Assembly: GCA_014727835.1 (NCBI GenBank)
Contig: WJMT01000071.1
Coordinates: forward strand, 1-37,293
DNA: 37,293 nt
Direction of reading: 5' to 3'
From: Candidatus Aminicenantota bacterium
Lineage (GTDB): Bacteria; Acidobacteriota; Aminicenantia; Aminicenantales; Aminicenantaceae
Shown: piece after piece, positions 7,850 through 16,442 of the stretch
How positions within the stretch are numbered: position 1 is the stretch's first letter
Layout of the letters: every line of letters begins with the position of its first letter
Translations under genes and position numbers: made by a program
The notes under the pieces: model-generated
The model's database searches: none
What the model was told of the DNA's origin: nothing
The model's input: the letters and a program-made list of their open reading frames with translations, nothing else

Positions 7850-9430
7850 ATGGCTTATACAAAACTTAATCGGAGTGCCGCAACCCTCACAAAGAACAGA
7901 ACTGAAGGGTCCATCAGCCCCTTTAGCGGTATGTGTGTAACCTGTGTGGACGGCTGTATTGGAATGTGTGAGATCGGAAAATCTGCCTACAGGGGATCTG
8001 AAGTCCTGTATCCCCAACCATTCGGAATCATCACCGCTGCTTCTGAAAAGGATTATCCTATTGATTTGTCCCACTTCACTATACTCGGAACAGCTGCTGG
8101 CGCCCATGGGGTCAGAGCAGACAGCGATTCCGCAACTTTTGAAAAAGTCTCGGTTGATACAACCATCGGAGCAGATAACAGTCTGAAACTCAAGGTCCCA
8201 TTTATCATCCCGGGAATGGGATCCACAAATGTAGCCAAACAAAACTGGGAAGGCCTGGCAATCGGAGCAGCTTTAAGCGGTTCTATGCTCACCATTGGCG
8301 AAAATGTATGCGCTATGGATCCGGGTTCAGAGATCAAAAACGGCAGGGTGATTCATTCTCCTGATATGGAAAATAGAGTCAAACTGTTTCAGGACTGGCG
8401 GGATGACGGATATGGAACCATTGCTGTTCAAGCAAATGTGGAAGACACAAGGCTGGGAGTCCAGGAATACACCATTGAAAAACTGGGTGTGGAATCTGTT
8501 GAACTGAAATGGGGGCAGGGAGCCAAGGACATCGGCGGAGAAGTGAAAATTAAGAACCTATCCAAAGCACAGAATCTCAAAAAAAGAGGTTACATCGTAC
8601 TTCCCGATCCCGAAGATCCTGATGTCATCGAAGCATTCAAAAAAGGCAGTTTTAAGGAATTCGAAAGACATTCCAGACTGGGCATGGTGGAAGAAGACAG
8701 CTTTATGCAGAGAGTCGAAGAACTGAGAAAAGCAGGAGCCAAATACATCTTTCTGAAAACCGGAGCCTACCGTCCAGTGGATTTAGCCAGAGCGGTCAAA
8801 TTTGCTTCCAAAGCCAAGCTCGACCTTCTGACCGTAGACGGAGCTGGAGGCGGAACCGGTATGAGCCCCTGGCGTATGATGAATGAATGGGGAATCCCGA
8901 GTGTTGAAATCTGGTCACTGACCTACAAATACATCAAGAGACTTGACGAAAAAGGTGAATATGTTCCCCCTGTTTGCTTTGCTGGAGGCATCACTTTTGA
9001 AGACCAGATCTACAAAGCCCTTGCTCTGGGAGCTCCTTATGTCAAAGCAGTGGGAATGGCAAGGTCTCCCCTTGCAGCAGCTATGGTCGGTAAGACCATC
9101 GGAAAAAGAATCAAAGAGCAGCAGATTCCTGTGTATGTGGAACGCTTTGGAGATGAAATCCAAGAGATCTTTTCCAATGCCCCGGAATTGAAGCACAAAT
9201 ATGGAGAAAAATTCAACCAGCTGCCCACTGGAGCCCTGGGTGTTCACAGCTATTTCAAGAGACTGAACCAGGGTTTGAGGCAGTTCATGGCTGGAAACAG
9301 AAAATTTGCCTTCAAATACATTGAAAGAGGTGATATTGCTTCACTCACTAAAGAAGTCGCAGAGGTCAGCGGTATTCCTTACATCACAGATGTTGATAAA
9401 GAAGAAGTTGATAAAATTCTGAACAGCTGA
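7850..9430 (+). CDS. Glutamate-synthase-like FMN TIM-barrel protein, divergent
   Basis: The 526-residue protein matches the central FMN-binding barrel of glutamate synthase large subunits. Barrel motifs include LKTGAYRPVDLARAVKFA, VDGAGGGTGMSP and PVCFAGGITFEDQIYKALALGA. It lacks the N-terminal glutaminase domain and the C-terminal beta-helix of GltB. The cysteine-rich loop that binds the [3Fe-4S] cluster in GltB is also missing: no cysteine follows the barrel's last strand. In its place is an N-terminal C29-x2-C32-x3-C36-x3-C40 motif that could hold an iron-sulfur cluster. No gltD is nearby. With NuoEFG-like partners it is likely the catalytic head of a soluble NAD(H)-linked complex, and its substrate is unknown. 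AAGGAGG precedes the ATG, and a perfect TATAAT at 7809-7814 may give it an internal promoter, though the -35 is poor. Confidence 0.82.
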   Translation: MAYTKLNRSAATLTKNRTEGSISPFSGMCVTCVDGCIGMCEIGKSAYRGSEVLYPQPFGIITAASEKDYPIDLSHFTILGTAAGAHGVRADSDSATFEKVSVDTTIGADNSLKLKVPFIIPGMGSTNVAKQNWEGLAIGAALSGSMLTIGENVCAMDPGSEIKNGRVIHSPDMENRVKLFQDWRDDGYGTIAVQANVEDTRLGVQEYTIEKLGVESVELKWGQGAKDIGGEVKIKNLSKAQNLKKRGYIVLPDPEDPDVIEAFKKGSFKEFERHSRLGMVEEDSFMQRVEELRKAGAKYIFLKTGAYRPVDLARAVKFASKAKLDLLTVDGAGGGTGMSPWRMMNEWGIPSVEIWSLTYKYIKRLDEKGEYVPPVCFAGGITFEDQIYKALALGAPYVKAVGMARSPLAAAMVGKTIGKRIKEQQIPVYVERFGDEIQEIFSNAPELKHKYGEKFNQLPTGALGVHSYFKRLNQGLRQFMAGNRKFAFKYIERGDIASLTKEVAEVSGIPYITDVDKEEVDKILNS

Positions 9431-9469
9431 TTGAATCAGCATTGGTCAGGGATTCAAAACCGAACCAAA

Positions 9470-9508
9470 GGGCAGTGTGTGGAATGATTTCCACACCTGC
9501 CCTTTTTT
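9470..9508 (+). terminator. Strong intrinsic terminator after the GltB-like gene
   Basis: The left arm at 9470-9484 begins GGGCAG and the right arm at 9489-9502 ends CTGCCC. They pair over about 14 base pairs with one bulge around a TGAT loop, and six T residues follow (9503-9508). It lies 39 bases after the GltB-like stop and directly before the convergent gatD end. Confidence 0.92.
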
Positions 9509-9511
9509 GTT

Positions 9512-10909
9512 TCACTTGTGAAATTTTTTAATGAATTCTTCCACTTCAGGAACTCCGCCCTGGTAAATGAGATACCCGTTGTAGGGCTCTCTTTCTGTGA
9601 TCTCATCATTAATGGGACTGAGCATCATTTCCTTGACCTTTTCCGGATCATCCGTCTGAGCCAAAACCCACCCTAATTTTATATAGGCCACTTCGGGAAG
9701 CATGTTCTCAGCCGGAATAATGCCTTTGGCCATAAGGTCTCTTCCGGTGTCATACACATACATATGCACATATCCCCAGAGAGTCTGAACCGTCATATAA
9801 ATATGCACTCCCTTTTGAACAGCTCTTTTGATAGCCGGATAAACAGGTTTGTTCACATGTCCCAAGCCGGTTCCTGCGATCACGATCCCCCGGTATCCAT
9901 TATCCACCAATGAATCAATCATATCCGGCTGCATATTCGGATAGTAATAGATCAATGTGACTTTTTCTTCAAAATAAGGGAATATGCGGCATTTTTTGTC
10001 TTTTCTCCGGGGATTGTACTTATCCTTAATCATTTTCACACTGTTTCTGGTGACTGTTGCCACCGGAACATCTCCGATAGTCCGGAATGTGGACCGATAA
10101 GAAGAATGCATCTTTCGAACCCGCGTCCCCCTGTGGAGAAAACCGTATTCATCTGAAGTCGGACCAAACATACACACCAAGACTTCTGCGATGTCCGAAT
10201 GACCCGCAGCATAAGAGGCATGCATCAAATTCAAAGCCGCATCTGAGCTGGGACGGTCCGAAGATCTCTGGGAACCCACCAACACAACTGGAATGGGCAG
10301 GTCCTGAACCATAAAAGTCAAGGCTGCTGCTGTGTGATGCAGGGTATCTGTTCCGTGCCCGATGATAATCCCATCAATCCCCTTTTGAATTTCTTTTTGA
10401 ATGGCTTTTGCAAGGACCTTATACTGCATGGGCCCCATGTTTTCACTGAAAACTCCGAATAGCTTTTCAGTGGTGATATTGCTGATATCAGCCAGCTCTG
10501 GAACCGCACCATAGAGTTCGCCAGGAGAAAAAGCCGGGATCACCGCCCCGGTTCGGTAATCCAAACGAGAAGCAATGGTCCCCCCGGTCCCAAACAATTT
10601 AACATTGGGCTTGTCATCAGAGTAAGGAAACTTTTTTTCCGGTATTTTGTATTCGGCCTTCTTATAACCCAGTTCTTCAATGTTTTTTATAGTCTCTATA
10701 TCAATGCCGATGTTGTAACCAGTGGCAATTTTCAGGACAATGTGTTTGTCATCATCATTTTCAGCTCTCGGAAGGATGGTCCCTTCAAACAGTCCCCGGG
10801 TGGTGTCCACCTTGACTTTGCCCCAAACTCGGGCGCGGTATTTTTTTAACAGTTCGAGCCCTTCTCCTTTGTAACCTTGGAATGGGTCTTTTTTACTCAC
10901 GATTTTCAA
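9512..10909 (-). CDS. gatD: Glu-tRNA(Gln) amidotransferase subunit D, archaeal type
   Basis: The 465-residue protein has a short N-terminal beta-barrel-like domain (about residues 22-85) followed by an L-asparaginase-type domain. All active-site elements are visible: T111 in GTGGTIAS, T187/D188 in GHGTD, and K266 in RKMHSS. GatD releases ammonia from an amide donor, and GatE uses it to convert Glu-tRNA(Gln) to Gln-tRNA(Gln) in the cytoplasm. The N-terminal domain and the directly linked gatE distinguish it from a plain asparaginase. Its start overlaps the end of gatE by 17 bases, so the two are translationally coupled. GatDE is classically the archaeal system, which is unexpected in this bacterial setting. 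Confidence 0.93.
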   Translation of the reverse strand: MKIVSKKDPFQGYKGEGLELLKKYRARVWGKVKVDTTRGLFEGTILPRAENDDDKHIVLKIATGYNIGIDIETIKNIEELGYKKAEYKIPEKKFPYSDDKPNVKLFGTGGTIASRLDYRTGAVIPAFSPGELYGAVPELADISNITTEKLFGVFSENMGPMQYKVLAKAIQKEIQKGIDGIIIGHGTDTLHHTAAALTFMVQDLPIPVVLVGSQRSSDRPSSDAALNLMHASYAAGHSDIAEVLVCMFGPTSDEYGFLHRGTRVRKMHSSYRSTFRTIGDVPVATVTRNSVKMIKDKYNPRRKDKKCRIFPYFEEKVTLIYYYPNMQPDMIDSLVDNGYRGIVIAGTGLGHVNKPVYPAIKRAVQKGVHIYMTVQTLWGYVHMYVYDTGRDLMAKGIIPAENMLPEVAYIKLGWVLAQTDDPEKVKEMMLSPINDEITEREPYNGYLIYQGGVPEVEEFIKKFHK

Positions 10910-12881
10910 CCTTTTTTTGGATCTCTTTTCTGAGTTCAGATAGAGGCATGTTTCCCAGGGCCATGGGCCTCAGCCGGCCCATGATCCAATCCGCAGCCGC
11001 CCTGGTTTCATGGTCTACTCTCTTATAAGGGACAAAATCTTTTATAACCTCTGGAATTCGGGCAAGGATGTCCCTGTTCTTCTTCTGCTCAAAACCCGCT
11101 TTCTTGAGCAGTATATTCAAATCAGTCCCGGGATGATGACAAAGAAGAGGAAGGATCTCTTTGGCCATTTCAAATTCAATAGACCGGTCATAAAGGAACT
11201 TGAATAACTGGCGAATGCGTTCATAAGAAAACTCATGTGAACACAGATCCTGGCCTTGAACGTGTTTCAAGGTATGGCCCAAAAGTGTTCCTAAAAAACG
11301 GGGATCGACCTTTAGGTCTCGGGCGATCCTTTGCATAAGGGGCACTAGATTATTTCTCAACAAATAAGTGAAGGTATCCTCCGGAACATTCCATCTTTTC
11401 AATTGTTCTATTCTTTGGGACACATCCACAGGAAGCCGCTTTCTTATCTTGTCAATGTAGTCTTCCTTTAAAGGAATGGGAGACGAATCTGTATCCGGAT
11501 ACATACGGTCCGGCCCAGGCAGCACCCGTTCAAACACAGTGGTGCCGTTTTTAAGTGCTTTTCGGCTCTCACGAGGGACTGCCTCCAGAGCCAACCGGCA
11601 TCTCTCCTCTATGGTCTCCAAAGCCGTAGGAATATCCTGTTCCGGCCCCCAGAGGACCAATTGGGCATCATGATTTTTGGAGTTCAGCATCTTTTGTATC
11701 CGGCTCCATTGATAAGGGGAAATATCCGGATGAACAGACTCAGAATGAACCATATTGGGCTTTTCAATGCAGGCGATCACTTTCAGCCGGTCGCTCAATT
11801 CATCTGCAAACATCTGACCGGGCTGGGTGAAGTGAGATAACATTCCCTTAAACCTTGGAAGATTCACAGCCACCAAATCCCAACCGTTTTGGACTGCATT
11901 TTTCAAAACTTCAGATTTGAAACGGAACTGATGAGGGATTATGGGTTTGGAATGGATAGCCCAGCGGTTTATAGACGCTATCCTCTTTTTCAGCTCATCC
12001 CGGATGCGGAGAAGAGACCACTGCCGGAATACCTCATTGTGGGTCAGCTCAGGAATCCATTTGTTATGAGAGACTCCTTTTATCTCCACTCGAGTCCCTC
12101 CCCTACAGCTCACATTGACATCTTCTCTTCCGGACCCGATCCCTGTTCTCACCTTACCTGTGCTCCGGTTCAGGAAACGGATGTATTCCGCTCCTTCCCT
12201 CACTTCATCCGGATTCTTGAAATCAGGATAGGTGACCGTTTCGATCAAAGGCATCCCTAATCTATCTGTCTGATATTTTCTCACATGTCTGATATCAGAG
12301 ATCTCACGGCAGGAATCCTCTTCAAGACTGAGTTGGATCAGCCGGACTTTTTTGTGCCTTAGCTGAATTTCTCCCTCCACTCCTAAAATCGCGGTTCTCT
12401 GGAATCCAGTGGGAATGCTTCCGTCCAAATACTGCTTTCGGATGATGTGAACTTCTCCCACTATATTCAGTTTGCAAAGAAGAGAGATCTCCAGCGCAAT
12501 ATCCAGTGCTTCCCTGTTGAGTGGAAAAGGAGGCGTGTCATCAATGTCATAAGTGCAGGCTGTTTCGTTTTTGATCCTGTAAACAATCTCTTTTTTGGTC
12601 TTGAACTCCATCAGAGCAGTGCCATCATATTCTCCCAGCTCACTCAAGGTAGGTCTCATATGTCTGATGATCTCTGCATCATATTCTTTTTTGCTGTTAT
12701 ACACTCCGGCCGGGCAGTTGCAGAACAACTTCTTTTTTGTTTTCAGCTGCTGGTGGACTTCAAGTCCGGATTTGAATCCGACTCGATCATAATGCTTCTG
12801 AGATGCCTCTTTTCTGGGGATATAACCTACCGCTTTCTTGGTATTGTTGAATTGATTCTCAGGATCAAATTCTTCAGGCAT
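10893..12881 (-). CDS. gatE: Glu-tRNA(Gln) amidotransferase subunit E, archaeal type
   Basis: The 662-residue protein begins a GatB-like kinase/transamidase domain with VGFKSGLEVHQQLKTKKKLFC, including the family GLEvHxQL motif, and a nearby Cys pair that may bind zinc. About residues 285-410 form the extra AspRS-like insertion that separates GatE from GatB. The C-terminal part is the helical and YqeY-like tRNA-binding tail. It is slightly longer than typical archaeal GatE. The product activates Glu-tRNA(Gln) and accepts ammonia from GatD. GAGGA lies 7 bases before the ATG, inside an 11-base tandem duplication. The MaoC-like gene is 91 bases upstream on the same strand. Confidence 0.93.
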   Translation of the reverse strand: MPEEFDPENQFNNTKKAVGYIPRKEASQKHYDRVGFKSGLEVHQQLKTKKKLFCNCPAGVYNSKKEYDAEIIRHMRPTLSELGEYDGTALMEFKTKKEIVYRIKNETACTYDIDDTPPFPLNREALDIALEISLLCKLNIVGEVHIIRKQYLDGSIPTGFQRTAILGVEGEIQLRHKKVRLIQLSLEEDSCREISDIRHVRKYQTDRLGMPLIETVTYPDFKNPDEVREGAEYIRFLNRSTGKVRTGIGSGREDVNVSCRGGTRVEIKGVSHNKWIPELTHNEVFRQWSLLRIRDELKKRIASINRWAIHSKPIIPHQFRFKSEVLKNAVQNGWDLVAVNLPRFKGMLSHFTQPGQMFADELSDRLKVIACIEKPNMVHSESVHPDISPYQWSRIQKMLNSKNHDAQLVLWGPEQDIPTALETIEERCRLALEAVPRESRKALKNGTTVFERVLPGPDRMYPDTDSSPIPLKEDYIDKIRKRLPVDVSQRIEQLKRWNVPEDTFTYLLRNNLVPLMQRIARDLKVDPRFLGTLLGHTLKHVQGQDLCSHEFSYERIRQLFKFLYDRSIEFEMAKEILPLLCHHPGTDLNILLKKAGFEQKKNRDILARIPEVIKDFVPYKRVDHETRAAADWIMGRLRPMALGNMPLSELRKEIQKKVENRE

Positions 12882-12883
12882 AA

Positions 12884-12905
12884 ATCATTCCTCTATCATT
12901 CCTCT
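12884..12905 (-). repeat. 11-base tandem duplication doubling the gatE ribosome-binding site
   Basis: Read on the minus strand, AGAGGAATGAT occurs twice head to tail directly upstream of the gatE ATG. Each copy has a Shine-Dalgarno-like AGAGGA plus an ATG. The two ATGs open mini-frames of four codons, each ended by TGA. The result is two stacked ribosome-binding sites and two possible mini-ORFs before gatE. Confidence 0.8.
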
Positions 12906-12972
12906 AACAAGACAAACCATTCTATCAGAATTGAGATTTTTTCCAAGTTTCATGATTTCTATCACTCTGTAT

Positions 12973-13431
12973 TCAGTTGTAGAAAAGCACCAAACAATCT
13001 GCCACCAAGGCGGGTTTTTTCTGACCTTTGATCTCCAGTGTGTTTTGAATATGTGCCAAGATGCGGCGGAATCCTTTTTTCTCCACTTTTTTCAGAACAG
13101 CTCTATTCCGGACATCAGAGCCTGATTGAACCGGATGGATAAACCGCACTCTATCCAGTCCATAATTCACCATCATTTTGGAATCATAGGAAAAAATCAT
13201 ACTGTTCCGGCTCAAATAGGGAATCAGGGAAAGCAGCAACAATCCATGGGCTACAGTCCCTCCCAGAGGACTTTGCGCGGCTTTGTCCGCATCCACATGG
13301 ATCCACTGCTCGTCTTTGGTCAAGCGTGCAAAATCATTGATTTGATCCTGTGTGACCTCAAACCAATCAGAAAGACCAATTTCGGTTCCCAGGTGTTTTT
13401 TTAGTTTTTTTATGGTCATTTTTTCAGTCAT
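12973..13431 (-). CDS. MaoC/NodN-type enoyl-CoA hydratase-like protein
   Basis: The 152-residue hot-dog-fold protein carries the hydratase-2 signature in the NodN variant: FARLTKDEQWIHVD followed by GGTVAHGLLLLSLIP. The His-Asp pair of the active site (IHVD) is present. Such proteins hydrate trans-2-enoyl-CoA with R specificity, but NodN-like members often have no proven substrate. GAGGAG precedes the ATG. It lies upstream of gatE on the same strand with no obvious functional link and is divergent from the TRAP operon. Confidence 0.8.
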   Translation of the reverse strand: MTEKMTIKKLKKHLGTEIGLSDWFEVTQDQINDFARLTKDEQWIHVDADKAAQSPLGGTVAHGLLLLSLIPYLSRNSMIFSYDSKMMVNYGLDRVRFIHPVQSGSDVRNRAVLKKVEKKGFRRILAHIQNTLEIKGQKKPALVADCLVLFYN

Positions 13432-13459
13432 TTTATCTCCTCATTATGAAATGAACAGC

Positions 13460-13489
13460 TTGAATTATCGATTCTGATTCAGGTATACT
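13460..13489 (+). promoter_or_regulatory. Probable sigma70-like promoter of the TRAP operon
   Basis: TTGAAT (13460-13465) and TATACT (13484-13489) are separated by 18 bases, about 60 bases before the dctP start, in the divergent gap with the MaoC-like gene. Confidence 0.45.
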
Positions 13490-13551
13490 CAGCATAAAAG
13501 AAATGACATTCCATCATACTAAACTCCCAGTCAACTCTCAAGATTTTTAGA

Positions 13552-14559
13552 ATGTGCTTGATTGATCATCCAGACAACACCGCTTGTTTGTTTTCACGGG
13601 TTCTTCTGATTGGACTGATTTCCATTTGGTCTTTAACCTGTGGTTTCAACCAGCCTTACCAGACGCTCAAACTGGCTCATGTCCTGGATACTAGCCATCC
13701 TGTTCATAAAGCCATGACTTTTATGGCAGACAAAGTGAGCCAATATTCTGATGGCCAATTAAGGATCGATATTTACCCCAGCGGCCAGCTGGGCCAGGAA
13801 CGGGAGTTGATTGAGCTACTTCAAATCGGAAGCCTTGCTATGACCAAAGTATCCACAGCTCCTCTGGAGTCATTTATTCCTGAAATGAAGGTTCTGGGGA
13901 TCCCCTATATTTTCCGGGACGAAGCCCACCGGTGGGAAGTCTTAACCGGAAGCATCGGACAATCCCTGCTCCTTTCAGGTGAGAGGTGTTTTCTTCGAGG
14001 ACTCTGTTTTTATGATGCAGGAAGCCGGAGTTTTTACACTAAAAACATTCCAATTCACACTCCCTCTGACCTGAACGGTCTTAAAATCAGGGTGATGAAA
14101 AGCGCAACCTCAGTCAACATGGTCAAAGCTCTGGGTGGTTCTCCCACCCCCATATCTTGGGGTGAATTGTACACAGCACTTCAACAGGGAGTTGTAGACG
14201 GAGCGGAAAACAATCCTCCCAGCTTTTACCTCTCTCATCATTATGAAGTGTGTCAGTACTACACTCTGGATGAACACACTTGTGTACCGGACATCCTGTT
14301 GATCAGCACTTCAGTCTGGAGTGACCTCAACTCACAAGAACAGAAATGGCTCCAAAAAGCTGCAGAGGAGTCTGTTGATTACCAGAGAGAGCTGTGGAAA
14401 AAGGCCACCCAGACAGCTTTACAAGAAGTCCAAAAATCCGGAGTTGAAATCATTTATCCGGACAAGACAGCTTTTGTTCAAGCTGCAGAGAAAATGCACA
14501 ACAAGTATAGAGGAACTGATCTTTTTCAATGGATCAAAAAGATAAAAACAATAAAATGA
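13552..14559 (+). CDS. dctP: TRAP transporter periplasmic solute-binding protein (DctP family)
   Basis: The 335-residue protein has a hydrophobic export signal (about residues 15-30) followed by the DctP fold. Recognisable elements are DTSHPVHKAMTFMADKV, YPSGQLGQERELIELLQ, and the ligand-binding helix with DLNGLKIRVMKSATSVNMVKALGG, whose Arg usually binds a carboxylate. GVVDGAENNPPSF follows. The solute is probably an organic acid, but the sequence does not identify it. A cysteine at the end of the signal (SLTCG) is a poor lipobox. No clear Shine-Dalgarno site precedes the ATG, so the true start could be a few codons downstream. It is the first gene of a complete TRAP set. Confidence 0.88.
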   Translation: MCLIDHPDNTACLFSRVLLIGLISIWSLTCGFNQPYQTLKLAHVLDTSHPVHKAMTFMADKVSQYSDGQLRIDIYPSGQLGQERELIELLQIGSLAMTKVSTAPLESFIPEMKVLGIPYIFRDEAHRWEVLTGSIGQSLLLSGERCFLRGLCFYDAGSRSFYTKNIPIHTPSDLNGLKIRVMKSATSVNMVKALGGSPTPISWGELYTALQQGVVDGAENNPPSFYLSHHYEVCQYYTLDEHTCVPDILLISTSVWSDLNSQEQKWLQKAAEESVDYQRELWKKATQTALQEVQKSGVEIIYPDKTAFVQAAEKMHNKYRGTDLFQWIKKIKTIK

Positions 14560-15110
14560 ATAAAGATTCCAATAATAAAAATCACCAAATGCCAGATCTC
14601 ATCGGTAAAATGAACCGATACACAGGAATTTTTGTCTCGTTCTTAATGGGATTGATGGTATTGGATGTCAGCTGGCAGGTGTTCACCCGATTTGTATTGA
14701 AAAAACCAAGTCCATTCTCAGAGGAACTAGCCGGATTTCTTTTGATTTGGGTCAGTATTTTGGGAGCTGCTTATGCCTTTCACAACAAAGCGCATCTGGG
14801 CATAGATATCCTCACTTCACAGCTGCAGGGATTGAAAAGAGCCACAGCGGAAGCAGCCATTCATTTGATCATTCTCTTCTTTGCTCTTTTTGTAATGCTG
14901 ATGGGAGGGGCCCGGCTGGTTATGCTCACCTTCCGATTGAATCAGGTCTCCCCTGCCATGGGGATCCCCATGGGATTTGTCTATTCAGTCATTCCCCTTT
15001 CAGGAATTTTGATCGTCATTTACTCTGCTGGATTTATCTATACGGCCATTAAAAATCGAAACATGCCGGTGCCAAAACAAAGACAAACCAGCCAGGAAGG
15101 GCCTCAATGA
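14529..15110 (+). CDS. dctQ: TRAP transporter small permease (DctQ family)
   Basis: The 193-residue membrane protein has four hydrophobic segments and the DctQ hallmark region QVFTRFVLKKPSPFSEELAGFLLIWVSILGAA. It pairs with the large permease to form the sodium-driven TRAP channel. The first ATG overlaps dctP by 31 bases. A second ATG at 14556 overlaps the dctP stop as ATGA, a classic coupling arrangement, and may be the real start (184 residues). Neither has a good ribosome-binding site. Confidence 0.87.
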   Translation: MDQKDKNNKMNKDSNNKNHQMPDLIGKMNRYTGIFVSFLMGLMVLDVSWQVFTRFVLKKPSPFSEELAGFLLIWVSILGAAYAFHNKAHLGIDILTSQLQGLKRATAEAAIHLIILFFALFVMLMGGARLVMLTFRLNQVSPAMGIPMGFVYSVIPLSGILIVIYSAGFIYTAIKNRNMPVPKQRQTSQEGPQ

Positions 15111-15137
15111 ACCAACCAAAGCCGCGGAGATGATTTC

Positions 15138-16436
15138 ATGGAACTTTCTGTATTGATACTGATTGCCAGTTTCATCATTCTCCTGGCTCTCAATGTCCCC
15201 ATTGCTGTCAGCATCGCTCTCTCAACCATTTTGACCATGCTGTTCACTATAAATCCGATTCCAGCCCTCACTACTGTGGCCCAGCAGATGACCAGTGGCA
15301 TCAACCGGTTTGCGCTTCTGGCTATTCCTTTTTTCATCCTATCCGGCCAATTTATGGGCAGAGGAGGGATCGCACGCCGTCTGATTGATTTTGCCAAATC
15401 CGTAGTGGGAATGTTCCCGGGCGGACTGGCTTTTGTCAATGTTTTGGCCTGCATGCTGTTTGGCTCTATCTCTGGTTCAGCTGTGGCAGCCACTTCAGCC
15501 ATAGGCGGCTTTATGGTGCCGATCATGAACAAAGAGGGATATGATAGAGACTTCAATACAGCTGTGACTGTCACCGCTTCCACCACTGGGCTTCTCATTC
15601 CCCCCAGCAATGTGCTCATTGTCTACTCTCTTGCCAGCGGAGGAATCTCTATTGCTGCGCTTTTTGTGGCAGGATATCTTCCCGGGATTCTGGTGGGATT
15701 GGGGCTTATGGCGGCCTGTTCTGTTATTGCTGTGATCAAAAAATATCCCGTGGGAGCCAGAGAAAGTATATTGAAAGCCCTTAAAAAATTCGTTTCAGCT
15801 GTTCCCAGCCTGCTGCTGGTCATCATTGTGATCGGGGGGATTGTATCCGGAATCTTCACAGCCACTGAAGCCAGTGCTGTGGCTGTGGTCTATTCCTTCA
15901 TTTTGTCTGTCCTGATTTATAAAGAGGTCCGTTTTCCGGAGGTCCCCAAGATTCTTCTGAAAACAGCAGAAACCACAGCTGTGGTCATGCTTTTGGTGGG
16001 AACATCTCGGGCTATGTCCTGGGTTCTCTCTTACAAAAACATTCCTCAGGAAATCAGCACAGGCTTGATCGGACTGACCGATAACAAACTCATCATTCTT
16101 ATGCTCATCAATATCATGCTGCTCATTGTCGGCACCTTCATGGACATCACTCCGGCAGTTCTCATTTTCACTCCCATCCTGCTTCCTGTGGTCACCAAAC
16201 TGGGTATGAGTCCCCTTCATTTTGGAATCATGCTGGTCTTTAATCTATGTATCGGCCTCTGCACTCCGCCGGTGGGTTCTGTTTTGTTTGTGGGGTGCGG
16301 TATCGGACAGACTACCATAACCCGAGTCACTAAATCTCTTCTTCCATTTTATGCTGTGATGGTGGCAGCGCTGATGCTGATCACCTATTTTCCATGGTTC
16401 AGCGAGTGGCTGCCTCATCTTCTGGGACTGTATTGA
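15138..16436 (+). CDS. dctM: TRAP transporter large permease (DctM family)
   Basis: The 432-residue membrane protein has about twelve hydrophobic segments and normal DctM length. Family motifs include NVPIAVSIALS near the N-terminus, AIPFFILSGQFMGRGGIARRLI, GSISGSAVAATSAIGGFMVPIM, and the C-terminal LCIGLCTPPVGSVLFVG. It is the transport subunit of the TRAP system. GGAG lies 8 bases before the ATG and 27 bases separate it from dctQ. It converges on the aldehyde dehydrogenase gene with only 6 bases between the stops. Confidence 0.93.
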   Translation: MELSVLILIASFIILLALNVPIAVSIALSTILTMLFTINPIPALTTVAQQMTSGINRFALLAIPFFILSGQFMGRGGIARRLIDFAKSVVGMFPGGLAFVNVLACMLFGSISGSAVAATSAIGGFMVPIMNKEGYDRDFNTAVTVTASTTGLLIPPSNVLIVYSLASGGISIAALFVAGYLPGILVGLGLMAACSVIAVIKKYPVGARESILKALKKFVSAVPSLLLVIIVIGGIVSGIFTATEASAVAVVYSFILSVLIYKEVRFPEVPKILLKTAETTAVVMLLVGTSRAMSWVLSYKNIPQEISTGLIGLTDNKLIILMLINIMLLIVGTFMDITPAVLIFTPILLPVVTKLGMSPLHFGIMLVFNLCIGLCTPPVGSVLFVGCGIGQTTITRVTKSLLPFYAVMVAALMLITYFPWFSEWLPHLLGLY

Positions 16437-16442
16437 TCTGTT

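Noticed and set aside
9512-10909. Plain type I or II L-asparaginase
   Set aside because: The extra N-terminal domain, overall length and overlap with gatE identify GatD.
12447-13031. 194-codon plus-strand open frame
   Set aside because: It lies antisense over the gatE and MaoC-like genes, has no family resemblance, and both minus-strand genes are well supported.
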